The translations under genes and the position numbers were made by a program. A DNA stretch of 64,000 bases, taken from contig JAZGTN010000058.1 in NCBI GenBank assembly GCA_037783415.1, positions 5,430,001 to 5,494,000 of the forward strand. The letters run 5' to 3'. Position 1 is the stretch's first letter. Every line of letters begins with the position of its first letter. Positions 12,100 to 23,861 of the stretch are shown here, one piece after another. Source of the DNA: Leptasterias polaris. Lineage: Eukaryota; Echinodermata; Asteroidea; Forcipulatida; Asteriidae. Below the pieces are notes generated by a model. The model made no database searches and was not told the DNA's origin. It was given only the letters and a program-made list of their open reading frames with translations.

Positions 12100-12985
12100 A
12101 CATCGTCAAAAACGTTACATTGAAACAATGTTACCAATTATAATGTTGGATCAACATTGATTTTAGGTTGTTATTATCCCAACGCAATTACAACCTTTAT
12201 CCAACATTGTACATACTTCAATATTGTTACGTTAAAAAAACCTTACCAGACTGACGTTGGATCAACATCGATTTTAGGTTATTATTATCGCGACGCAAAC
12301 AAAACCTTTTTCCAACATTGTACATACGTCAAAAACGTTACAATGAAACAACGTTACCAGAATAATGTTGGATCAACATTGATTTTAGGTTGTTATTATC
12401 GCGACGCAACAATAACCTTAATCCAACATTGCATTAACGTTTAAAAGTATACGTTGAAATGACGTTACCCAACTGACATTGGATCAAAATTGATTTAAGG
12501 TTGTTATTATCGCGACGCAATAACAACCTTTATCCAACATTATACGTAAAAATCATTCCGTGGAAAAAACGTTCCCAGAATGACGTTGAATCAACATTGA
12601 TTTTAGGTTGTTATTATCGCGACGCAATAACAACCTTTATCCAACATTGTTCATACGTCAAAAACGTTACATTGAAACAACGTTACCAGAATGACGTTGG
12701 ATCAACATTGATTTTAGGTTGTTATTATCACGACGCAATAACAACCTTTATCCAACGTTGTATACGTTGAAACTACGTTGCCAAATTGGCGTTGGATCAA
12801 CATTGTTTTTTGGTTGTTATAATCGCGACGTTATTTCAACACTTTTCCAACGTTTACACAACGTCAAACTACAACTTAAAACAAACATCGCAAATGTGAC
12901 GTTGAAATAACGTTGTTTTATGGTGTTGTGACGCCATATCAACCAAAATTCAACGTTGAAATAACGTTGTGTGCCCACTGGGCTG
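12100..12985. repeat. 111-bp minisatellite with hairpin in every unit
   Basis: GTTGGATCAACATTG-type unit starts are at 12145, 12256, 12367, about 12478, 12585, 12696 and 12791 (spacings 111, 111, 111, 107, 111, 95). Most units contain GGTTGTTATT, the loop ATCGCGACGC, then AATAACAACC: a 10-bp perfect stem. The array ends in CAACGTTGAAATAACGTTGT and GTGCCCACTGGGC (about 12970-12983), a short palindrome that could be a transposon end. It directly abuts the old Ngaro copy. Confidence 0.9.
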
Positions 12986-15734
12986 GACAGGGCAATTAAA
13001 CTCCGCATAAATGCCCACCCGGGAGCAACCGCTCTGCAAACAAAGTTTAGCGACCAGACTAGCGACTGTATTTCCTTAAGGGACAACTTGCGCTGGCCTA
13101 ATGCTGTGAGGATTTGCTGTCGCAGCACGTGCAGTTTGGGTGATGGCACTCGAACAAGTTGCCTGACCAAGTCATTTTCAAGGCCCAAATAAATAATGAC
13201 TTGTGTCGGCCCTACTGTCTTCTCTTCAGCGATAGGAACCCCTAACCGTGCACAAACAGTACGGAAAATTTGCAACAATGTCGCACACTCGGCGTCGGTG
13301 GCACCCACAAATAAAATATCTTCTAAATAGTGAGTAATACTATGTACCCCCCCCCCCCCCCCCCCCCGCAAGCTGTTTCACCTAAAACTTAAGAAAAGCA
13401 ATGAACAAGAAATACTACACCCCAACAGTAAACACATATCATAATAATACAAACCTGAAAAACAAAACCGAGAAGTTCGTAATGGGAAGGAGCCACCGGC
13501 AAAAGCCAAAAATGCCGACTTGATATCTGACTTTGCCAGCCAGGCATGGTGGCCTGTTAACATGGCGATGTCAACCGCCGAGTCAAAGGAATCTTAATGT
13601 ACAGTACATATGTCCCGGGCAATAAAGTCATTAATTGAACCACCTAATGGAAATGACAGTGAATGAGGGGAAACTCGCCTGGTTCATGTTTTGGGACCAA
13701 ACTTATGGGGGAGCACTGCACTGTAAATTATTAAATGGCTTATTTGAACGGACCTGCAATCCTGCTAAGAGCTATCTCTTTATGCAACTTCGTTAAAACA
13801 ATATCTGCCCTTTCTGAAGCTGAACTGGGGCAACCAGAATTCGTACTTTATACGTGGCCCTGTGTAACCCAAATGAAAACCATTAGCAAAACCATCCGCC
13901 AATAAATTACGCCTGTCATGGTAACTGCCCAGCCAAGACTGCAAAGTGACAATATTAATTGGCGTTGGGGGACGAAAATTGGCCAGCGCGGCAGATTTTT
14001 CTGCAACAGGCCGAATTGAGCGGCTGAATTGGTCCAACGCCTAGCGGTATTCGCCACCCATGCTGTAGCAACCCCTTTTGAGCCAACACTCGCGCCAGCA
14101 AATTTCTGCCTACTAGCAACATCGTGAGACATACCTGAGTCAGTTGGGCATACTTTGGCCACCCGACAAGTCACTGCCCCATGCCCAAAGCGTGTGCAGT
14201 TGCTACAGCGATGAGGGAATTTACAGTTCGGCTACCGACAGTTCATTCATTCATTTTGTCGGGATCGCCTGGGTAGTGACGATATCACGAGCCAGTCCCT
14301 GAGTTCTCTTCCTCCAGCTGTCTCGATCTACCATGCAGGTGCGCAGCTCCTCTGCAGATGTGAGATCAGTGTCCCTCTTGAGCTGGTCCACAAAGGTCAG
14401 CCGCCTTCTCCCTCTTGAGGCAGTGCCCTGGGTGGGCTCCCACAGTATGGTTGGGTGGGCAGCAAGCTCAGGGTGGCGGACGCAGTGGCCAGCGAGATTA
14501 AGACGACGCTGTCTGATCTTGTGAGTCACTCTCTGAATGCCGTTGTAGAGGTCATCATTCCTCATATGATCCTGCCACAATAGGTTGAGGGCTATACGTA
14601 GCATGCGAGTGTAGCATCCATCCAGTGACTTCTCCTCCTTGGTTGTGAGGGTCCACGTCTCTGCACCATAGAGTAGGACGGACTCAATCGTGGAAATGAA
14701 GAGCGACCTTTTCAGCTTTGTACTGATGGCTGACGACCATACACTTTTCATGCTGTGGAGTGCTGACCACGCCAATCCTCGTCTGGTCTTGATGTCTTTT
14801 CTGCTTGAGTCGACATACGCTCCAAGATATTTAAAATCGGACACGATCTTCAGCAGCGTGCCGTCTCTGGTGTGGACGATAGCGTCAGTTGTGTTGTATG
14901 CCAGCACTTTGGTCTTCCCAGAGTTGAGATGTAATCCCATCTTCAAACATTCTTCCTCCACCGAGAGGAGAAGGGTACGAGCCTGTTCCACAGTGTTTGA
15001 GATCAGAACTAAGTCATCGGCGAAATCCAGATCGGTGACTGTTACTGGATGCACTCGCCGGCTCTTGCGCTGTGTCAAGGTGAAACCTAACTCCTCCTCT
15101 CTCCCGTCAATGGCCCTCCTCAAAGCATAATCCAGCACAATGATGAAGAGAAGAGTCAGTTACCAGAATTAAAAGGGGAACAATATAAAGTACCACCCTT
15201 CGAACTAACTTTTTCCTGTGGTTGGGGAGACATAGTAGAGGGGAGAAAATTGGACGCGGCAGCAACAGTCACCAAAGTTCCGTGTCAAGCAGTGCCCGTG
15301 AACTTGATGGGCAAACCTCTTGACGGAGACGGAACTGTTGGTCGTAGCTTCGCCAGCCAAACCCAGGAAACTGCGCTGCTGTGGTACGCACGGTCTCTGC
15401 ATATTTTAGCAACTCGCCAAAACGCAATGGGTGACGCACTGAAAAAATTGCCATATACGTATGAAACGCACTAGTCCATTGCAATTGACTGCAGTTTAAG
15501 CAGTTGTTGTGTTGATGCCAGGTGAAAAACAACCTGACCATGTTCAACCGCGAGCGTTAGCGCCGAACCTGCTGCCTCTGGCCCAGACATCGCTACGACT
15601 GCATTGTCTCGGAGCAGCATGGCCATGTCGACATATTGCGATGCATACATTTTTTTCTTTAACTGCCTGGGACTGGGACACATGTATACCCAACGGGGCA
15701 TACCCAAGGACGGAAGGTACTGGGGTAAGCCTAC
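12986..15734 (-). pseudogene. Old degraded Ngaro-type element (gag and RT)
   Basis: Read on the minus strand from 15734 downward, pieces collinear with the intact Ngaro at 24.5-27.3 kb appear. 15547-15205 gives gag (SAFHTYMAIFSVRHPLRF and AETVRTTAAQFPGFGWRSYD). 14174-13780 gives the gag end and pol start (LADGFANGFHLGYTGPR). 13563-13378 gives RT (HAWLAKSDIKSAF). 13371-12990 gives RT and RNase H start (THYLEDILFVG, LSLKEIQSLVWSLNF). The catalytic YLDD is YLED, several frameshifts exist and a poly-C/G tract (13345-13367) breaks RT. The recombinase region is gone, apparently replaced by the minisatellite. A LINE fragment (14243-15140) splits gag, and the TTAA element (15739-21164) cuts its 5' side. 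Confidence 0.85.
14243..15140 (-). pseudogene. Non-LTR retrotransposon RT C-terminus
   Basis: One open minus-strand frame of about 295 residues begins inside the RT palm and carries the catalytic motif DFADDLVLIS. It continues with FKYLGAYV, YGAETWTLT and a C-terminal tail (AGHCVRHPELAAHP, RGRRRLTFVDQLKRD). The copy is 5'-truncated. Its 3' side ends in a short (GAAT)n tract at 14243-14256, as in LINEs with microsatellite tails. It lies inside the gag of the old Ngaro-type copy, so it is younger than that copy. The clade is not resolved by eye. Confidence 0.75.
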
Positions 15735-15894
15735 TTAAAGGAGCTCTATACTTCTGGTAAGATACAAAACAAAAAAGCTCACAGATTCACACTAAACTTA
15801 CATGGTTTAAAGATATTGATAGTCGAAAGCTTCCCTTAAAATATTAGTGGCTGAGGTGCTGTAGTTTTTGAGAAATTAGTAAAACAATATCACG

Positions 15895-15931
15895 AAAAGA
15901 CTTTTCGTCTCACTGAGACGAGAAGTCTTTT
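15895..15931. repeat. Subterminal hairpin of the TTAA element
   Basis: Arms AAAAGACTTTTCGTCTCA (15895-15912) and TGAGACGAGAAGTCTTTT (15914-15931) pair with one mismatch around a single base. It follows the GTAGTTTTTGAGAAA motif by about 20 bp. Confidence 0.85.
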
Positions 15932-16467
15932 TTGAAGACAATTCGTTGAATGCTGCCCTCACACACTCGATAATAGTTGTACATTTTCAGTTGGAAAGAT
16001 TCGCAAATGGTTCATGTTTATGTTAACTCGTACCCACTAAAATAGGAGAATATCTATTTTGTGTTTGTCGTGTATAGTGGTGAGCACAGTTTCCGCGCGT
16101 GCGAGGTTGATTGGAGTTGCTGTGTACACACTCGCGTTGTCGATAAAAAATATCTTTGCAATCTTCATAAGTTATACAACGGCTTTTATCGATGTTAGAG
16201 TCTGAAAGGTCAATTTACTAGATCTAAACTGGATTCAACGGTTGCCAATAAACCCAGGAAGAAAATTGGGAGGCCAAAGTTGACAGAATAGGCCCTAAAA
16301 CGATCAAAGAGTGCGTCGGTCAAACGCCATGTCAGGTATAGAAAACTCCAAAAGTTGTTACTTCCAAGTTCCATCCAGCATGAAATTGAAAGGGTCCTGT
16401 GTCGTCGGTGCTTGGACCATCTTGGACGTAGGACTAGACTAGGAAATATACCTGGAGAAGTAAAGCC

Positions 16468-18460
16468 ATGGGACTGAGTCTTTCGAACGCTGACCTGGCG
16501 AGATTGCTGCTAGATATGCACACACAATTAAGTGAGTTTTCTTTATATAAATCTTGATTATTTTAATACCAATGTGACCACTCTGTCTGTTCTGTAGGAT
16601 AGGAGGCATTTTGGTTTGCCAGAAATCGTGGGCCTATTTTGATAGTGTCAAAGTGTGCCATTTGATTGAATGAAAAGGCTCTCTAAGTATTCATACTTTT
16701 TAACAGTAAAACAATCACATAATCATAATGCTGCCATGTATTTTTATTTATTTTTATTGATATATATTCTTCATTAGGTCTACTTCTTGATTAAATTTAA
16801 CACAAACAAAAATATTTTTAACTTTTATAGATCTGCTGTCCATTCACCAGGGACTGCTACCCCCCTTTTGAGCCACCGGTTACGTCAACACCATCGTGGA
16901 GTTGGACCAGAAAATGTTGAAGGGGGACATTTCAGAATCTTCCAATGTGTAAGTTTATGGTACCAATTAAAAACTTTTAAAAAGGCGAGTTGTTGGCCAA
17001 CAGCCAAGCACCTATAATTTATTGATTTAAACAAATGTTTTATGAGAACATACAATGATACATGTACGTTTAGATGTAACCATTACCAGCTGTCCATCAA
17101 TTACAGTATACCTGTAGTCCCACCGTATGTAGATCCAGATGACTTTGCAGTTTGTTTGAAAGGATGCAATTTCAAATTCTTGTTTGTGTTTATTTACATG
17201 AAGTTAACATGCATTCAACAAGAAGTACCATGTATGATGTGTACATGTACGTGTTAATTTTAGACATGTTGTACAGATTCATTACTTCAACTATTTTTAT
17301 TTATTTTGTGCATCTTCTGTAGTTGTTATTTCTGGAGTTGCACCATTTGAATCACCAACAGAAAAGTGGTAGGTGCACACATTTTTATTTCTGTTAATTT
17401 CAGCTCTATTAGTATTAAATGTAAACTAGTTAACTGGTAAGTTGAACTCGTTTCTCGTTTCATGAATTTGGCCAATATTCATGTCAGAACATACAACGCA
17501 ATTGAAAAAAGGGATGTATACTATGCCAAGCCAATGAGGAGGAGGCAGAGATAGCAATTATGTGAAAAGGGCACCACAGCATTTTTGTCTGAATTAGGGG
17601 GCATCATGGCAAAAACAAAATTTAACGAGACAGGTGAAAAAACTAAGGCCCCCAAAAAGGTGTACACAAAAACAATGCGTCTTAATAGGGGGCGACTTTG
17701 TAGTGGGCAACTTTGGAGTGGGCGAGTTGACAGTAACGACACTGTTGCCAATACGTTTGTTGTAAACACAATCCTTTGGCTGCTTTATTAGTTTTGTCTT
17801 GGTGTGATCATGCTGAATTTTGTCATTACAACAAGAGACAATTATTGGGTTTTTTTAGTCCAGAGATAGTAAAACATTTCCTTTATCAGAAATGCATGAA
17901 ATACAAGTGCGCCCAAGAAGTTTACCAAACATTCATCATTGCTTTTATGTACACCATGTATGATGATCATACGCAAAGTGATTTAGCCTTTTTTTCCTCT
18001 TATCATTTTAGGTATGATAGTATTGTGCAATACAAGTCTTTTATTCGAATTGCACTTGGTTTTATTGCATTTATAGTACATTTTGGTCTTGACCAACTGG
18101 GTCGCTGTACTCAATTTTTTTTTTTTATTCTGATATCTGTGCAGATGCAAAAATTCAGTCTTTAACTTGACCATTTACGTTCAGGTCAAGACATTTCTGT
18201 GCACAGTAACCCTGGTTATTTCAATAACCTTATATTATTTTGAGTTCATTTTTGGTAATTATGTTACCTAACATGGTACTTTTTTTTCCCCTCAAATTTC
18301 AGGCCTCTCTGTGACTGACCTACCGTTGTATCACGTTAAAGTTTTGGAGGATTCTGTCCGGAGGTACTTGCAGCAGGAGAACTTGACCAGTGTCTGGTGT
18401 CTTCCTGATATTGTAACCTGGCCAGATTTCTGCAACCAGAGATATCCGTCACTTCGCTAA
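16468..18460 (+). CDS. Candidate four-exon gene inside the TTAA element, unknown function
   Basis: Proposed exons are 16468-16531 (ATG, MGLSLSNADLARLLLDMHTQ), 16851-16948 (ATPLLSHRLRQHHRGVGPEN), 17323-17368 and 18303-18460 (LPLYHVKVLEDSVRRYLQQE, ending PSLR and TAA). Donors are gtgagt, gtaagt and gtaggt. Acceptors are accag, tgtag and, after a T-rich tract, tttcag. All three junctions keep frame and give 121 aa. AATAAA follows at 18596-18601. The protein is not recognised. Upstream, 16243-16473 in another frame reads a basic, protein-like segment (KIGRPKLTE, stop, ALKRSKSASVKRHVRYRK), so the true 5' end may differ. The model is built by eye and each exon is short, so chance is a real alternative. 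Confidence 0.33.
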
Positions 18461-18609
18461 ACGTGGATGGATTTTGCGTTCTTGTGTAAATACCGCGAAA
18501 GTTTTTGGCTGTTTTACCAGCATTTTTAGACACTGTATTCAGCTGAAACTTTCACATGTAATTTTATAGAATCTTTCTGTATAATTTTGCCTATAAATAA
18601 ATAAGCCTT

Positions 18610-21120
18610 TACATAACAAAAAAACCAATCTAAGACCCTACCTTTTCGGTCATTTATTATTTATGTTGTAACAAAGTACTGCTAGATAATTGCCTAATTG
18701 TTTGTTTATTAGGTGTTATAGAGGATTGGTACAGCCAACAAAAAATAGTTGCAGACAATATTGATGTTTTGTGTGATCAACCGTATACTTGAAAAAACAA
18801 ATCTGTGAAAATTTTTGCTCAATCCGTTGTGTGTGTCAGGAGAAAATAGTGAACAAGTATGCTCAGTTGTCAGCACGTAAATACATTGTCGTTATTTTGG
18901 GTTCTAACAACCAAAATCAGTAATATAGTGCATTTGTTTTAAGAGTTTCAGATACAGTTTTCTTGATTATGAATTCATATTTCACAGAAAAAAAAGGTTC
19001 CAGTGTGAACTTCATAAAGTTTTCAATTCTGTATAATGACTGTAAGATAAAGAAAAATCAATGTTCATTGTGGATTTAAGATAAAGAAAAAGCCACGTTC
19101 ATTGCTTTCTGTGGCTTCCGTTTAGTATCATCAATAGTAAACTTATTTTAAGCAATACTCAAGACCAAGTGTGCCAAATGCTGTATTGCAAATGGATCCA
19201 CTCCAGAGATAAGAGGGAGCATACAACAAATATTTCAACATTGATGCTTTATACCAGTCTACTAATTGCCTGGGCGTCCTTTAGTTGCTTTTAATTATAC
19301 TTAGCATTAATATTTAAATGTTTAATATAATTAATTTGTTCTAGTGTACATGAAAATGTGGGTATGTGTGTGAGAAATTTATGCAGCTGAAAGAAGAAAC
19401 TTAAAATAAATGAATGTTTCCATAAAACAAGAAAACAAATGTCAAAGTGTTGTCATTATGGTGGTAAACATTTTTTTAAATTGGTTAACTGATCATAGGT
19501 TCTCTAGAGAGAAGGGTAAAACAATATTATCTACTTATATCGGAGGAATGGAATTATGCTTAAAAATATTTGTTTATTTTGTTGTATTATAATTTTTTAT
19601 AGTGGGCTTGCGGGGTTAGGCCTCTTTCTTTAGACGAATGCACCAAGCATTTGGAGAGCCGAACGTGAGGAAGCCACAGTGAACAGTTTGTAAGACCAAA
19701 AATGCAATCATTGTTGGTTTTTCCTTCTCGGTAATCTAGAGGACAAGTGTAAAAGTTTTTCAAACAAAACAAACGAAACCTTGATGAAATTTTGTTATAA
19801 TAGCAATGACTCGTGTATATAATTATACTGCATAGTGAGTGTTCTCACAAGATAGTCGGGCACCTCAATGTTTACTCAAAACCGCATTCAGTTCTGTGTA
19901 GTAAGTAAGGAGCCATACGTTTCCTTACGCAGCAGCTGATTGGTTACATAGCAACATAGCACACTCAGTTTGGTTCACGGTTTTACCAATCAAGTAAGGG
20001 CTCTCATTTACAAACGAAATATGGCGGCCATTTCGATTCTGAACGGTATAAACGCTGACGAAGACGAATTCTTAAAGTATTCATGACTGTTTCGAGAATC
20101 CTTAGAAATAAAGAATACAGTGAAAGACTAGATCAATAGTGTAGCTAACATTCTATGAGTAAAATTCTTCTGCCCAATTCCGTTAACTATCATAAGCAAA
20201 TGACTTCCGGAGACACTTATTTCTAATTCTGCACACACGGTTGCTTTGTTTTTGGTCTTATATTTCTTTATTTTGAACACAGAAAATTATGTCATAGTTT
20301 TTGAAGGTAAAACATTGTTGCTTCGTTATGTGATGTTTTTGTTTTGTTACAATAATAAATTTTCCCTAAATGAATTTTTGAAAACGTGTTCTCCAAGCTC
20401 ATTTTTTATGGAAAACCGTGGCGGTCATGCAAATAAAAGGAAGCACTTTTCTCCATGCACTGACTGTTAGTGTTACAGAAGTGATTTGAAAACCGAACAA
20501 AAGTAATTACTCCAGCCCACAAAACCACCCTCCAGCATATAAGTGTATAACACTGTACAACTATTGAAAGATTTGTTTGAATGCATTACTTATTACGTGA
20601 AGTGCAAAGCATGTGTAATTATAAATCACAGAGTAAAAACCAGTAATCTTTACACACAGCTATGCCGGTGTGTTGTTCAAACATCAGAATCCAGCTTCGT
20701 TGCAAGTACATAGTACATGTACAAACATCACGATGACCAGACCCCCGTTGATGTACAGTTCAAAAACCGCAAACATTTACAAGCTATTATTAGCACAGCG
20801 CGCGACACGCACGGTGGTGTTATCGATCGCTTTGGCTATGGCAAGTGACCTTTCATGACCTCGAACCCGATCTCTCTCTATTTTTAGACGGGCGCAGTCA
20901 ACTTTCGAATTCATACACAAGTAAGAATCGCCGGTTCACGAATCATGAGTCTCTCGCTGCAAGAGGGCGCCATGCCAATAATTGTAATCTGCAACGGATT
21001 TACACAACTTTCCTGAAAAACCTCCGTGTAATTTTCACTTTTTTCTGAAAAACCTGACGACTTATGAGGCTGAAACTTCTACAGGTAAATTGTATTATAT
21101 ACATCTTTATTCACAGTGAG
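18610..21120. other. Interior of TTAA element without recognised genes
   Basis: About 2.5 kb of AT-rich sequence between the polyadenylation signal of the candidate gene and the right inverted repeat. Open frames are all under 75 codons and show no motif I can name. Confidence 0.5.
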
Positions 21121-21168
21121 TAGGGATTCATTCCATGGCCTAAAACTAGAAGTATAGAGCTCCTTTAA

Positions 21169-22740
21169 GTCTAACTCCGGAGTGGGGTAATTGTTATGCT
21201 GAATAAACTTTGGGGTTAATCCCCGTAACCTATATGCCTAGGTGCAACGGAACCGTTTCCTTGCAGAGTAACGGTACCGTCACACATACTAGCTACATTA
21301 TTAGCAAAATTAACGGTGGGAACCATATTAGGCCGAATTCAGGTAGGCGTTTAAGTGGCCGAGGTATCACTAAACAAACTAGGAATTTTAAACATACTGT
21401 CACAAGGTCCACCACGATTGGAACTATGTGAGGCCGATTTATTATTAGGCAGACCTAAGTGAATGAATGCAACTAGAAAAGAAACAGGGACGCAATAAGA
21501 TAATTTACAAAACTATACAAAATTATTTAATTACAACTAACACGATTGATCATAATAAACATAACATCAATTAATTTTAATACAATTAAAGTTTTATCTA
21601 AACCTCTTGAACTCGGTTGTAGGCGGCTTTAGGGCTTGCTCCACGCGCTAGGTACCACGGTAGCGGCAATGTAGCTCACGGCGGATGACGTCGGGTTCTC
21701 CGGCGTCTGCCTTCTGAACTCTCAGCGTCGAGTCGTCCCAACTCTCAAGCCCGAACCCCAAAAAGCCCTGAACATTAAGTTACAATTTAATAATTCTCAA
21801 TCCTGTCTTGCCATGTTAACGCAAGTTCTCGCAATGTAAACTTGGCAATTTACTATTTCCACTTTTGCTTTACAACGACCCATCTTTAATTTACTGTTCC
21901 TAATATCCTCCCAAATTCTCTACAGTTTTATAAATGCACAACTATACAATCGATTACTTTTCCATACTAAGTCTAACACATCAATTATGTCATTAAGTTT
22001 GCAAACTTGCTCGGTACAAAGATATATATACAAAAACTATTTCAACTTACAGAAAAAAGTCTGGCTTTAAATAAGTGACTTATATTTAGCAGCTCTGTCC
22101 CCAGTCTCGGCAATCACACAATTTACGGATGTCCTCCAACATCGATTCAACTAGAATCGGTCTACCCAAGCAAACGGCTGATCAGGCCGGCATCATCAGT
22201 GGAGCTCAGATCCGTGGTTCATCATCGATACCCGAAGGGTGGGGTCTCGGCAGGGTGGGGTCTCGGCAGGGCCTCAATACCCAACGTCTTCGAGCCGGCG
22301 GACACGCTACTAAGTAGCACATAACTCATTAAACTACATTTTATACTACCCCAAATACTGAATATTCATTTATCGACAACCCATGAATAAATCTCATTGA
22401 TTACAATCGACTCCAATCTATAATGTGCTGTTTAGTCATGCGGGCATGAACTTTGCATAATTTGACCAAATAAGGAAATTCACCCTGGAATGTTAAATAT
22501 CCGAAACTGGGTATGAATTGTGCCTCATTGTAAAAAGTAAGGATCCCCAGAACGGTCATAATTTGTTTACAAACAAATACCATCATAAGAACCATATAAA
22601 TATATTTACAACAAATATTTAATTTAACGTTTGTGACAATCACCCCTTTCTTAAGAAGATCCATCGTAATTGATCGTCTGTATACATGTCAACGAAACCT
22701 TAAATACTAGACACTTAATTTACAATCATCTTTCACCTTC
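21169..22740. other. Unassigned sequence, possibly old Ngaro 5' part
   Basis: The stretch just right of the TTAA element (to about 21440) should continue the 5' gag or leader of the old minus-strand Ngaro copy, since the element is inserted between them. No clear protein match is visible. From 21440 to 22740 I recognise nothing, apart from a 17-bp GGTGGGGTCTCGGCAGG duplication near 22239-22272. Confidence 0.35.
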
Positions 22741-22747
22741 CAATTAA

Positions 22748-22939
22748 TTACTCTGTTTCATAACATCTGCTTAGAAAATCTGCACCATGATTTTCTGAGC
22801 CTTTCAGTATTCTAACCACATATCTGTAGGGTTGCAAAGCAAGTGCCCATCTCATTACACGATTGTTGTTTAACTTAGCTTTTGCAATGTAGTATGCCAA
22901 AGGGTAGTGATCCGTTTCTAGGATAAACTGAAAGGTTGA
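22748..22939 (-). pseudogene. Gypsy-type RNase H tail (fragment)
   Basis: The minus strand reads FILETDHYPLAYYIAKAKLN, then NRVMRWALALQPY and GADFLSRCYETE before a stop. This is the end of a Ty3/Gypsy RNase H, including the conserved TDH.PL and the terminal ADFLSR. Nothing of the integrase follows. Its 5' side is fused directly to an EnSpm transposase fragment. Confidence 0.75.
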
Positions 22940-23110
22940 TATGATAAATACATTTACATACCTTAGTTTTGGATGAAGCTCATTTATCACCAAGAACACC
23001 GTTGTGGAAATGCTCTTTATACCAGTTTCCATCAAACACATCTTCTACACTTTCTTTGGTTTTCTTTGATTTATTGACACTGTAGTTGAGCTTTTCGGCA
23101 AATCCAGGCC
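22940..23110 (-). pseudogene. EnSpm-like transposase, internal exon (3' side of the split gene)
   Basis: After an acceptor-like sequence (minus: cacaaaacag, ending at 23111) the minus strand reads GPGFAEKLNYSVNKSKK, then ESVEDVFDGNWYKEHF. A change of frame gives VINELHPKLRYVNVFII. These match NIEDIYDGNLYK and INELPPKIR of the transposase at 4143-6608, with the segment between them deleted. It is the continuation of the N-terminal exon at 31261-32104. The Ngaro (23198-31023) sits between them in the intron. Confidence 0.7.
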
Positions 23111-23197
23111 CTGTTTTGTGTGTACATACAACATTCATAAGCCTCACATAAATGTTTAAATTGTACTACTCACATAAATGTTTAAATTGTACTACAT

Positions 23198-23861
23198 CAC
23201 ATTTTATCATTCAGTGATCAAATGCCTTATTCTTAGCTACAATGGTTGTTAAGTAGTTGTGATTCTTCTTAACTAGTGGGAGATGCATGGTTTAAGTTGT
23301 TACATTCATACTTGTGTCATCACTTGTGTGCAATAGCACATTACAGTTGCCTTATGTGCAGAAACCTTTGGATACTGCAGTTACATAAAGCAAGCAGTTA
23401 TTAGGCCAAGGGGTGGGGTTGACCCACATTGATGCTATGCACAGTTCTTATAGAGAACATTTAACACATAAATCCCATTGACAATTTTGTGTCAAAACAA
23501 GGATCCAAGCTCAAGATCTGTTGACCAATCAGATGCTGGTATGTCTGGTAGGTTGACCTACATTGATGCTGTGCATAGTTCTTATGGAAAACATTTAACA
23601 CATAAAATCCCATTGACAATTTTGTGACAAAACAAGGATCCAAGTTAAAGTTCTGAGGACCAATCAGATCCTGGTATTTTGACCAATCAGGGCCCAGTGG
23701 TAGTTTGCTCTGATTGGCTTGTTAAATAGCCAATAGGAGGAAGGTTTCAACTTGCATCCAATCGGCATTTTATCTTATGTTTTTGATAGAAAATTTGTCT
23801 CACTTTGTCACAGCTATTCATGGAGGTCACATCTATGTGAGCTCCATCATGTTTTAATCAC
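23198..23861 (+). repeat. Ngaro repeat A1
   Basis: 664 bp, matching 29564-30227 base for base as far as I compared. It contains an internal tandem duplication of about 134 bp (GTTGACCYACATTGATGCT at 23418 and 23552). As the 5' terminal repeat it should contain or adjoin the promoter. Confidence 0.93.
23525..23762. promoter_or_regulatory. Cluster of six CCAAT boxes in repeat A
   Basis: CCAAT occurs at 23525, 23660, 23683, 23730 and 23758 and in reverse (ATTGG) at 23713. Four of them are in the extended form CCAATCAG or its reverse CTGATTGG, the preferred NF-Y site. Clustered CCAAT boxes in a 5' terminal repeat suggest the element's promoter; the same cluster recurs in A2. Regulation by NF-Y is inference. 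Confidence 0.55.

Larger units (their letters stand above)
15739..21164. mobile_element. 5.4-kb TTAA-flanked inverted-repeat element
   Basis: AGGAGCTCTATACTTCT starts at 15739 after TTAA (15735-15738). Its exact reverse complement ends at 21164 before TTAA (21165-21168). The element is inserted within the old Ngaro-type sequence. The left subterminal region has GTAGTTTTTGAGAAA at 15861 and a near-perfect hairpin at 15895-15931. The TTAA MITEs elsewhere in the window show the same motif at almost the same distance from the end, then a hairpin. The TTAA duplication is typical of piggyBac and Kolobok, but no transposase of either is recognisable inside. It may be a non-autonomous element with captured sequence or an autonomous one whose enzyme I cannot identify. 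One spliced gene candidate lies within. Confidence 0.7.

Noticed and set aside
12157..12910. Repeated ILGCYYRDA peptide ORFs
   Set aside because: Translation of the 111-bp satellite; frames break when the unit length changes.
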